Below, piece after piece: positions 1-6,327 of a DNA stretch of 17,640 nucleotides. Made by a program: the position numbers and the translations under genes. This stretch comes from Christensenella sp. UBA767 (GTDB taxonomy: Bacteria; Bacillota; Clostridia; Christensenellales; CAG-917): NCBI GenBank assembly GCA_002297185.1, contig DBJV01000107.1, forward strand, positions 546 through 18,185, read 5' to 3'. Every line of letters starts with the position of its first letter. Within the stretch, counting starts at the first letter, position 1. Under the pieces are notes generated by a model. The model was given only the letters and a program-made list of their open reading frames with translations. It was not told the origin of the DNA and searched no databases.

Positions 1-1125
1 ACGCACCTGCATCACATCCTTTAGACCAATTGCCTCAAAGGCATGATTCCACGCAAGGACGCCTTTCTTGATAGGAGCCTTCACGCTCGATGGCAAATCG
101 AATTTCACGTCATACTTTGCCGTATCCTCTCTAAACACAAATCTCGTCAAATCCCTATCCGCGCACACGCCGATATCCGCCTGCTTTCCGCCCGACACCG
201 CAACTCTCACTCCGATATCCTCGCCTGCTTTAAGCATGGTTTTATTTGAGAAGTTTGCAAAAGCGTAGTCAAACATACTGCTCACCGCAGCGTTACGCAC
301 CTTGGAACTATCTGCGCCGATAACCACCGCCACAACTCGCATACCGTTCTTTTTAGCTGTAGCGCAAAGGCAGAATTTCGCCTCGCTCGTAAATCCCGTT
401 TTACCGCCGTCGCACCCCTCGTAGAATCTCACGAGTTTGTTGGTATTTGTGATAGTAGTAGTTCTGCCGTCCGGATGCTTGTAATCCTCCAGCCACACGT
501 GTGCGTATTCAAAGAAAGTCGGATGTTTTATGAGTTCTCTAAACATTATCGACACGTCCCTTGCGCTCGAGAAACTCTCCGCCGCAGGAAGTCCCGTGCA
601 GTTTTTGAACACCGTATCCGTCATTCCGAGCGATTTCGCCCTAGCATTCATTCTTGCAACGAACCCTTCAACACTGCCGTCGATATGCTCCGCAAGTGCC
701 ACGCACGAGTCGTTTGCGGATGCAACGATAACGGTTTTTAGCAAATCACCTGCTTTATGCGTTGTATTAGCGTCCAAAAACACCTGCGAACCACCCATAC
801 TTGCAGCATTTTCACTCACTCTAACGTCATCGTCGAGTGACAAACGTCCGCTATCCACTTCCTCGAGAGTAAGCAAAGCAGTCATAATCTTCACCATGCT
901 CGCAATAGGCAATCTTTCCTTCTCGTTACGAGAATACAGCACCGTACCCGTCGCAACGTCCACCAAATAGGCAGATTTCCCGACTGTTTTGAAATCAACC
1001 GCCCCGTTTGCAATCTTCGTCTCGAACACAGACGATACGCACAGCGTGCATATAAACGTCGCAATCAACACGAACACAGCCACGCAAGCGATTATTTTGT
1101 ATTTATTGATTTTGAGATTTTGCAT
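1..1125 (-). CDS. dacF: D-alanyl-D-alanine carboxypeptidase (DacF/PBP5 type), C-terminus beyond window
   Basis: Serine DD-peptidase that removes the terminal D-Ala from peptidoglycan stem peptides outside the membrane. Visible in the 375 residues present: a short cytoplasmic start, a hydrophobic signal/anchor at about residues 11-31, the catalytic SxxK as SMVK (76-79), SxN as SAN (136-138) and KTG (242-244), followed by the start of a PBP5 C-terminal-like beta domain. The reading frame runs off the left edge, so the gene is partial. ATG at 1125 is chosen because GAGG sits six bases upstream. It lies 53 bases downstream of spoIIM on the same strand. In Bacillus, dacF lies in the spoIIM to spoIIA neighbourhood, so a spoIIAA-AB-sigF operon may follow outside the window (inference). 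A vegetative dacA-type role cannot be excluded. Confidence 0.93.
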   Translation of the reverse strand, partial: MQNLKINKYKIIACVAVFVLIATFICTLCVSSVFETKIANGAVDFKTVGKSAYLVDVATGTVLYSRNEKERLPIASMVKIMTALLTLEEVDSGRLSLDDDVRVSENAASMGGSQVFLDANTTHKAGDLLKTVIVASANDSCVALAEHIDGSVEGFVARMNARAKSLGMTDTVFKNCTGLPAAESFSSARDVSIMFRELIKHPTFFEYAHVWLEDYKHPDGRTTTITNTNKLVRFYEGCDGGKTGFTSEAKFCLCATAKKNGMRVVAVVIGADSSKVRNAAVSSMFDYAFANFSNKTMLKAGEDIGVRVAVSGGKQADIGVCADRDLTRFVFREDTAKYDVKFDLPSSVKAPIKKGVLAWNHAFEAIGLKDVMQVR

Positions 1126-1162
1126 AATTACCTCACACTTTTCTTTTAGCGTGCGGAACTTT

Positions 1163-1190
1163 GCAAAAATTATACCATTCAATAAACCGT
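1163..1190 (-). promoter_or_regulatory. Possible internal promoter before dacF
   Basis: A perfect TATAAT -10 box reads on the minus strand (bases 1169-1174) between the spoIIM stop and the dacF start. The best -35 is TTGTGA with a short 15-base spacer, so the promoter is weakly supported. It would allow dacF to be expressed separately from spoIIM. Confidence 0.3.
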
Positions 1191-1772
1191 CACAATGATA
1201 ATTCCGTATATTGAGCCAATCAACACAAAAAGGAGAAAACTTATCGCCACGTTAATTCCGAAAAGTTTGAGCGTATCCACAAAAGACGGCTTTAGATTGC
1301 TGTTTATTGCAGTTTTCGCACAATCTGCATTCATAACCGCAACCGTAGATAGCACAAAGCAAACGAATGTACAAATAAAGAACGGCGAATACGCAAATAT
1401 AAGATTTGCAATGCCGAGCGAGCCGAATCTCCCCACCAAAGCCGTCGCATACCTTCCAAAGAAAACCCCCACCAAAAACACGGGAATTATTGCCAAGAAC
1501 ACGGTTTTGTTGTTGATTCCCGATATCAAAATCAATCCATAGCACCCCACAAGCGCAAGTATCGAGAAGAAAAACACTCTCACTCCGCCCGTATCCGCGT
1601 CTTTTGGCAAAACCTCTTCAAACTCACCGCCCACCGCTCTCCACGCCGACACCGCTCCCACAATAATTCCCAATATGAAAACTACCAAAGAGCAAATAAC
1701 AACTTTTTTATTCTTTGAGAAAAAGTCCCGAAGTGCCGATTTTATTGAGCATAAACGCGCCGAGCCTGCCAT
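1179..1772 (-). CDS. spoIIM: Stage II sporulation protein M (SpoIIM)
   Basis: Integral membrane protein of the mother-cell engulfment machinery. With SpoIID and SpoIIP it forms the complex that thins septal peptidoglycan. The 197-residue product has a basic N-terminus (KNKK near 20-23) and five hydrophobic segments at about 24-45, 68-86, 89-108, 119-146 and 172-195, which matches SpoIIM topology and length. The assignment rests on this pattern, the N-terminal motif ending in FILGIIVGAVSA, and the position directly upstream of a dacF-type gene as in Bacillus. The start is odd: AGGGTGAG lies about 14 bases from the ATG at 1772, but five bases from an out-of-frame ATG at 1783. An in-frame stop just upstream leaves 1772 as the only sensible start. 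Confidence 0.85.
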   Translation of the reverse strand: MAGSARLCSIKSALRDFFSKNKKVVICSLVVFILGIIVGAVSAWRAVGGEFEEVLPKDADTGGVRVFFFSILALVGCYGLILISGINNKTVFLAIIPVFLVGVFFGRYATALVGRFGSLGIANLIFAYSPFFICTFVCFVLSTVAVMNADCAKTAINSNLKPSFVDTLKLFGINVAISFLLFVLIGSIYGIIIVTVY

Positions 1773-1876
1773 ATAGAAAACATATGCTCACCCTTTTCTT
1801 TTATGACAAATAAAATCAAAATCGGAAAAATTTTGCAAGTCGTTCACAACTCCGCAACTCGATTTCATCTATAAAA

Positions 1877-2305
1877 ATGCGATACTTTTATGACATTTTC
1901 AATCAAAATAGGCACTCTTGCCCCCTTTCTTTACAAATATCACAGCCCGAAATGCGATATTATAGCATTGTGAAAGACAACGAAGTAAAAGCAAAAAAAT
2001 ATCTGTTGCAACTCGGGTTTCAACCCAATCTCAAAGGATATCATCTTCTTGCACGGCTCATCGGCTATGCCCTCGACGGCGAGGACGTCCTACCGCTCAA
2101 ATACGGCGGCTACGTCAAACTGTCCGAGGATTACGACGTTGACGTCCAAAGCATAGAAAAGGACATACAAAACGCAATCTCGTCGGCATGGCTCAGAGGC
2201 GACGTCGATATCCTCTACAAAGAATTTGGCGAAACCCTTGACGAAAACAAAGGCAAACCCACCAACAAACAATTCGTCATGACCGCCCTAGAGCGCATAA
2301 AATAA
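1877..2305 (+). CDS. Receiver-less Spo0A-type DNA-binding protein
   Basis: The product matches the Spo0A C-terminal effector domain only. Aligned with the B. subtilis Spo0A tail, it keeps the KGY-x-L segment, the AISSAWLRG helix and the KPTNKQF motif near the end. There is no aspartate-phosphorylated receiver domain. The frame opens with ATG at 1877; alternatives are ATG 1952 and GTG 1970, which give about 117 and 111 residues and begin just before the conserved fold. None has a clear ribosome binding site, so the start is uncertain and 1952 is my preferred alternative. The Glu that aligns with B. subtilis E213 is kept, while R214 aligns with Lys. The gene is divergent from spoIIM and convergent with spoIVB, next to which full-length spo0A normally lies. 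It could be a partner of, a competitor to, or a remnant of Spo0A. Confidence 0.85.
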   Translation: MRYFYDIFNQNRHSCPLSLQISQPEMRYYSIVKDNEVKAKKYLLQLGFQPNLKGYHLLARLIGYALDGEDVLPLKYGGYVKLSEDYDVDVQSIEKDIQNAISSAWLRGDVDILYKEFGETLDENKGKPTNKQFVMTALERIK

Positions 2306-2330
2306 CCGTCAATAAGCGGTTATTTTTTCA
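2299..2330 (+). terminator. Rho-independent terminator of the Spo0A-like gene
   Basis: AAAATAACCG (2299-2308) pairs perfectly with CGGTTATTTT (2317-2326) across an 8-base loop and continues into a T run. It overlaps the stop codon of the Spo0A-like gene. Confidence 0.85.
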
Positions 2331-2468
2331 TTAATCTATGGACTAAATACCCATTTCCCACCAAAACACACAATTAAAATCTTATCACATCATTCAGAAT
2401 ACCTGCTTAGATTATCGGTTTTTTGTTTTTGTTGTGAAAACTGCGTTTCAATCACGATATCGGTTATT

Positions 2469-2497
2469 AAAAAAGTTGCGAGGGCATTCGCCCTCGC
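2469..2497 (-). terminator. Rho-independent terminator of spoIVB
   Basis: GCGAGGGC (2478-2485) and GCCCTCGC (2490-2497) form a perfect 8-bp GC-rich stem with loop ATTC. On the minus strand it is followed after three bases by six T residues, so it ends transcripts coming from spoIVB. Confidence 0.85.
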
Positions 2498-2509
2498 TAT
2501 ATCAACGTC

Positions 2510-2543
2510 GCAATAGATATATATCGGTTCATATATCTATTGC
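2510..2543. repeat. 13-bp perfect inverted repeat downstream of spoIVB
   Basis: GCAATAGATATAT (2510-2522) and ATATATCTATTGC (2531-2543) are exact reverse complements around the 8-base spacer ATCGGTTC. There is no T tract on either side, so it is not a typical terminator. It lies between the spoIVB stop and the spoIVB terminator and would form a hairpin in the spoIVB 3' untranslated RNA. Its function is unknown. Confidence 0.75.
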
Positions 2544-2629
2544 CATCGATTCATATAATCGCACATTTTAATTATTACTTTTTGTCAAAGCAAACAGTTT
2601 TCATGAAATCAACTCTTAATTTTGGACAA

Positions 2630-3805
2630 TTACGCCGCAATTTGCTCGCTTTCTATCTCGATATTTGCCTTAACGTCGCTTGCGTACTCGTACATAAATC
2701 TCGAATGCACCGCATATCCCCTCGTCGGATCTTGAATAAACACGTGCGTAACCGCGCCTATCAAAATCCCGTTCTGCACGATAGGACTTCCGCTCATGCC
2801 CTGCACGATACCGCCCGTTTTTTCAAGCAATTCCTTATCTTTCACAAGGATTACCATGCCTTTTTCGCCCACTTCGCTCTGCGAAATGACTTTCACGATT
2901 TCGATATCGTAGAATTTAGGCGTACTTCCGTCAATCGTGGTAAGCACCTGCGCTTTTCCTATTTTCGCCTCGCCTTTTGCGGCAATTCTGTACAAATCCC
3001 CCTTAATTTCGCCCGAATACACACCGTATAGACCGATATTCGTGTTTTCTTTTATATCTCCGACGCTTTTTGACAATCGATTAACCTCTGCAACGAGTCC
3101 GCCTGCCTTACCTTTTTCGCCTTTAACTACGCCGCTAACCCTCGTATTATAGATGTTTCCCTGATTAAGTTCGCCGTCCAAACCGCTTTCACCGTCCAAA
3201 ATGTGATGTCCGAGTGCCGCAAATTGCCCGTTATCCGTGACGAAAGTCATCGTTCCAACGCCTCCGACGTCCTCTTTGAGCGCAAGTCCGAGTTTATATT
3301 GCCCGAGATTGTCCTTCGCGGCGTTCACTTTTACGTCGATAACGTTATTTCCCCTCTTGACTTTCAACAAAAACGTCGGCGAATTTGCCTCATTCAGTAT
3401 ATTTTTGAGTTTATAAATCGATTTTGTCTGAATACCGTTGACGCTCAAAATTACGTCGCCTTTTCTAATATCCGCTCTCGCACTCGGAAAAACCTCGCCG
3501 TCTTTTGTGACTACCGAGCATTTATCCACCACGATAAGCCCGTCCGCGCCAATTGCGATTCCTATGGGATTTCCGCCAATATGCACGTAATTTCGCTCTT
3601 CGCCCGTGCATAACTCAAATTGCAATCTCTTGTCATTTTCTTGATTTTTGGTTGAAAAATCTTCAAATGTATTCTCATATTTGGCATTTCTTATAGCACT
3701 CATATTACAAATGACCGCACAAAACGCACAAAACAGTATTGATGCAATCAACACCGTCAATATCTTTTTGAAGATTGTATTCAAATTCTTTTCATCTGTT
3801 TGCAT
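2630..3805 (-). CDS. spoIVB: SpoIVB peptidase (family S55, PDZ domain)
   Basis: Forespore-secreted serine protease that cleaves SpoIVFA and so releases processing of pro-sigma-K in the mother cell. The 391-residue product has an N-terminal membrane anchor (about 13-34), a PDZ-like region (about 85-175, with ADIRKGDVILSVNG), and an S55 peptidase domain with ALGHHI (His200/201) and the catalytic GMSGSPI (Ser338 in GxSG). Length is close to the Bacillus protein. ATG 3805 is chosen because it just precedes the anchor; the AAGG upstream is unusually close to the start codon. In most spore formers spo0A follows spoIVB on the same strand. Here a receiver-less Spo0A gene faces it from the opposite strand. 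An intact sigK lies nearby, so the protease and the sigma factor it activates are neighbours. Confidence 0.96.
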   Translation of the reverse strand: MQTDEKNLNTIFKKILTVLIASILFCAFCAVICNMSAIRNAKYENTFEDFSTKNQENDKRLQFELCTGEERNYVHIGGNPIGIAIGADGLIVVDKCSVVTKDGEVFPSARADIRKGDVILSVNGIQTKSIYKLKNILNEANSPTFLLKVKRGNNVIDVKVNAAKDNLGQYKLGLALKEDVGGVGTMTFVTDNGQFAALGHHILDGESGLDGELNQGNIYNTRVSGVVKGEKGKAGGLVAEVNRLSKSVGDIKENTNIGLYGVYSGEIKGDLYRIAAKGEAKIGKAQVLTTIDGSTPKFYDIEIVKVISQSEVGEKGMVILVKDKELLEKTGGIVQGMSGSPIVQNGILIGAVTHVFIQDPTRGYAVHSRFMYEYASDVKANIEIESEQIAA

Positions 3806-3854
3806 ACCTTTATCGTGTGCGCAAACGAGATAAATCGAGATGTAAATTTATGTA

Positions 3855-3878
3855 AAAGAAAAAGCGGCATCCACCGCT
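3855..3878 (-). terminator. Rho-independent terminator of the FAD dehydrogenase gene
   Basis: On the minus strand AGCGG-TGGATG-CCGCT forms a short GC-rich hairpin followed by TTTTCTTTT. It lies between the FAD dehydrogenase stop and spoIVB and separates the two transcripts. Confidence 0.75.
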
Positions 3879-3945
3879 CCTTCCAAAATATTACTTATGA
3901 TATTAAAATTCTGCTTAAATTATTTGCTATTTACAGTCCGCTCTC

Positions 3946-5355
3946 TCACTTTTCTTGCTTGAGGATATTGCGAGCCATATACACGCCCATCACCGACGCC
4001 ATCATAAGACCTCTCGTCCAGCCGCTGCTGTCGCCGAGGCAATGCAATCCGTGAATTGACGTGTTGAGATGCTCATCCATCTTGATTTTGTTGCTGTAGA
4101 ATTTAAGCTCGGGGCTATAAAGCAACGTCTCATACCCTGCAAAACCGGGGACGACCTTATCAACCGCCTGTATGAAGTTTATGATGTTGAGCATCGCTCT
4201 ATAAGGCATAGCCGCCGTTATATCGCCTGCAACCGCGTCTTTGAGCGTGGGACGAACGTTGGAAAAACCGAGTTCACGTTGCCAAGTACGCTTTCCGTTG
4301 AGGATATCGCCGTATCTTTGCACCATAATCTTGCCTGCGCCGAGCATATTCGTGAGTTCGCCCACCTTTTGAGCGTACTCGATAGGTTGCTTAAACGGCT
4401 CGGTAAAGGAATGCGAGCAAAGAATTGCAAGGTTGGTATTGTCGCTCTTCTTTTCCTTGTAACTGTGTCCGTTGACGACTGCAAGGTCGTTGTCGTAGTT
4501 CTCTTGCGACACGAAACCGCCGGGGTTTTGGCAGAAAATACGCACTTTATTCTTAAACGGCTCGGGATATCCGATAAGTTTGCTCTCGTAAAGCACGTCG
4601 TTGACTTCTTCCATAATCTCGTTACGCACCTCAACGCGCACGCCGATATCGACAACGCCGGGCGCATGCGCGATATTATGCTCTGCGCAAATCTTCTCAA
4701 GCCACTCTGCGCCGCGTCTGCCCGTTGCGATAATGGTTCTGTCCGCAAGGATTTCTTCTTGATTTTCGCCCTTCGGATCCTCGATATACACGCCCTTGCA
4801 CGTATTGCCGTCAAGAATTATGTTGTCGCATTGCTTGCCGAAAATGAGGTCAACTCCGTTGTTTCGCAGATAATTCTCAATCGCAAGGTACAAATCGTGC
4901 GCCTTTTCGGTGCCGAGGTGGCGAATGGGGCAATCCACGAGTTTAAGACCTGCTTGAATGGCTTTTCTGCGGATATCCTTGACTTTTTCCTCGTTTCCGA
5001 GACCTTCGATATGCTCGTCCGCGCCAAATTCGAGATAAATGGTATCTGTATAATCGATAAGGCTTTGCGCAAGATCTGCGCCGATGAGTTGCGGAAGTTC
5101 GCCGCCAACCTCATACGAAAGCGAAAGTTTACCGTCCGAAAACGCACCTGCGCCCGAAAAACCCGTCGTAATATGGCAATAAGGCTTGCAATTCTTGCAT
5201 TCGCTGCCAAAAGTCTTTGGGCAAACGCGTTTTTCAACTGGTTGACCTTTTTCGATTATGCACATTTTCTTCTTGCTACCGTTGCGAAGAAGTTCGATTG
5301 CGGTAAAGATACCGGCAGGACCTGCGCCGACAATGCAAATATCGTATTTTTTCAT
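3946..5355 (-). CDS. FAD-dependent dehydrogenase, COG2509 type
   Basis: Putative flavin oxidoreductase of unknown substrate. The 469-residue product opens with a Rossmann FAD-binding motif, IVGAGPAG (about 8-15). It is followed by four clustered cysteines (C45, C53, C56, C60) and GFSGAGAFSDGKL, a combination I associate with uncharacterised COG2509 dehydrogenases. A second dinucleotide-binding motif, ATGRRGAEW, is in the middle, and the C-terminal GDSSGWTRGLMMA is the usual FAD-contacting GD region. ATG 5355 has GAGGTG just upstream, and a near-perfect vegetative promoter lies 31 bases before it. The gene is monocistronic, bounded by its own terminator, and divergent from sigK. Nothing in the context ties it to sporulation. 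The family assignment is firm; the reaction is not known. Confidence 0.88.
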   Translation of the reverse strand: MKKYDICIVGAGPAGIFTAIELLRNGSKKKMCIIEKGQPVEKRVCPKTFGSECKNCKPYCHITTGFSGAGAFSDGKLSLSYEVGGELPQLIGADLAQSLIDYTDTIYLEFGADEHIEGLGNEEKVKDIRRKAIQAGLKLVDCPIRHLGTEKAHDLYLAIENYLRNNGVDLIFGKQCDNIILDGNTCKGVYIEDPKGENQEEILADRTIIATGRRGAEWLEKICAEHNIAHAPGVVDIGVRVEVRNEIMEEVNDVLYESKLIGYPEPFKNKVRIFCQNPGGFVSQENYDNDLAVVNGHSYKEKKSDNTNLAILCSHSFTEPFKQPIEYAQKVGELTNMLGAGKIMVQRYGDILNGKRTWQRELGFSNVRPTLKDAVAGDITAAMPYRAMLNIINFIQAVDKVVPGFAGYETLLYSPELKFYSNKIKMDEHLNTSIHGLHCLGDSSGWTRGLMMASVMGVYMARNILKQEK

Positions 5356-5385
5356 TTAACACCTCGTGTCATCGTGCTTAAAATA

Positions 5386-5414
5386 ATTATATTATTTTAG
5401 CCGCATACTGTCAA
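5386..5414 (-). promoter_or_regulatory. Consensus sigma-A promoter of the FAD dehydrogenase gene
   Basis: On the minus strand TTGACA (5414-5409) and TATAAT (5391-5386) are separated by exactly 17 bases, a full match to the vegetative consensus. Confidence 0.88.
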
Positions 5415-5524
5415 TCGCAAAAGTTTTGCACCCCCGCGACCTATGGGATTATAATTCCAAATATCCGTTCTGTCAACTCATTATGCCAAAGAAAAAAATA
5501 GTTTTTCACACAAAGTCGATTATT

Positions 5525-5554
5525 GTCAATTTTTGGAAGAGCGCGCCATAAAAT
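5525..5554 (+). promoter_or_regulatory. Candidate sigma-E-type promoter of sigK
   Basis: CATAAAAT (5547-5554) differs by one base from the sigma-E -10 consensus CATACAnT. A GTCAATT (5525-5531) lies 15 bases upstream, roughly where a sigma-E -35 belongs. Transcription would start about 15 bases before the sigK start codon. In Bacillus, sigK is transcribed by sigma-E with SpoIIID, so this is expected, but the -35 match is weak. Confidence 0.4.
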
Positions 5555-5575
5555 ATACAACCGGAGGAGTTGTCA

Positions 5576-6271
5576 ATGGCTTTGGAAAGTTTGCTCGCGC
5601 TTTTGAAAAATCTCATCATATTTTCTTCCTATGTGACGGAAAAGAGTTCCTTTCCAAAGCCGCTCTCAAAGGAAAAAGAAAAGGAATATCTTGAAAAATC
5701 CGCCCAAGGCGACAAAGAGGCAAAAGAAATACTCGTCAAGCACAATTTGCGCCTCGTAGCGCACATCGCAAAAAAATATTCCAACTACGGCGACAACGAC
5801 GAACTGATTTCCATCGGCTCAATCGGACTTATAAAAGCAATCGAAAGTTTCAAGCCCGACAAAGGCACGCAACTCGCAACCTACGCATCGAGATGTATAG
5901 AAAACGAGATTTTGATGACCATGCGCACAAGCAAAAAACACCGCTCCAACGTCTCGCTCAACGAGCCTATAGGCGTTGATAAAGACGGCAACGAACTCGT
6001 CATTATGGACATGCTTTGCGACGATTGTTCCGTCATAGAGGACGTCGAAAACTCTATAATGATGGAAAAACTTTTGCGTATCACCAAAGCGGTTTTAGAC
6101 GAGCGCGAATACGAGATAATCCGCTTGCGCTACGGTCTTGGCGGTTGCGGCGCGCTCACGCAGCGCGAAGTGGCAAAAAAATTCGACATATCTCGCTCCT
6201 ACGTGTCGAGAATTGAGAAAAAAGCCCTTGAAAAAATCAAACGCTCGGTCAATAAGGAAGATTTGATGTAA
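5576..6271 (+). CDS. sigK: RNA polymerase sigma factor sigma-K (pro-form)
   Basis: Late mother-cell sporulation sigma factor that directs coat and spore-release genes. The 231-residue product begins with a hydrophobic segment (about 1-20, MALESLLALLKNLIIFSSYV), which matches the membrane-anchored pro-sequence removed by SpoIVFB. It is followed by region 2 (HNLRLVAHIAKKY, then ATYASRCIENEIL at about 104-116) and region 4 with helix-turn-helix SRSYVSRIEKKALEKI. This pattern is specifically sigma-K rather than sigma-E because of the pro-sequence and the SRSYVSRIEKKAL ending. ATG 5576 is preferred to the TTG two codons upstream because GGAGGAG is eight bases before it. The gene is uninterrupted, so no skin-type excision is needed. 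It is divergent from the FAD dehydrogenase and convergent with mgtE. Confidence 0.96.
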   Translation: MALESLLALLKNLIIFSSYVTEKSSFPKPLSKEKEKEYLEKSAQGDKEAKEILVKHNLRLVAHIAKKYSNYGDNDELISIGSIGLIKAIESFKPDKGTQLATYASRCIENEILMTMRTSKKHRSNVSLNEPIGVDKDGNELVIMDMLCDDCSVIEDVENSIMMEKLLRITKAVLDEREYEIIRLRYGLGGCGALTQREVAKKFDISRSYVSRIEKKALEKIKRSVNKEDLM

Positions 6272-6327
6272 CTTCCCTTTGCTGAGCGCAAATTCTAAAA
6301 TATCGTTATTTGATTATATCGTAAGTT

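Noticed and set aside
4069..5400. Plus-strand open frame of 443 codons
   Set aside because: It is antisense to the well-supported FAD dehydrogenase, has no ribosome binding site and no recognisable domain. Long shadow frames are common opposite genes with this codon usage.
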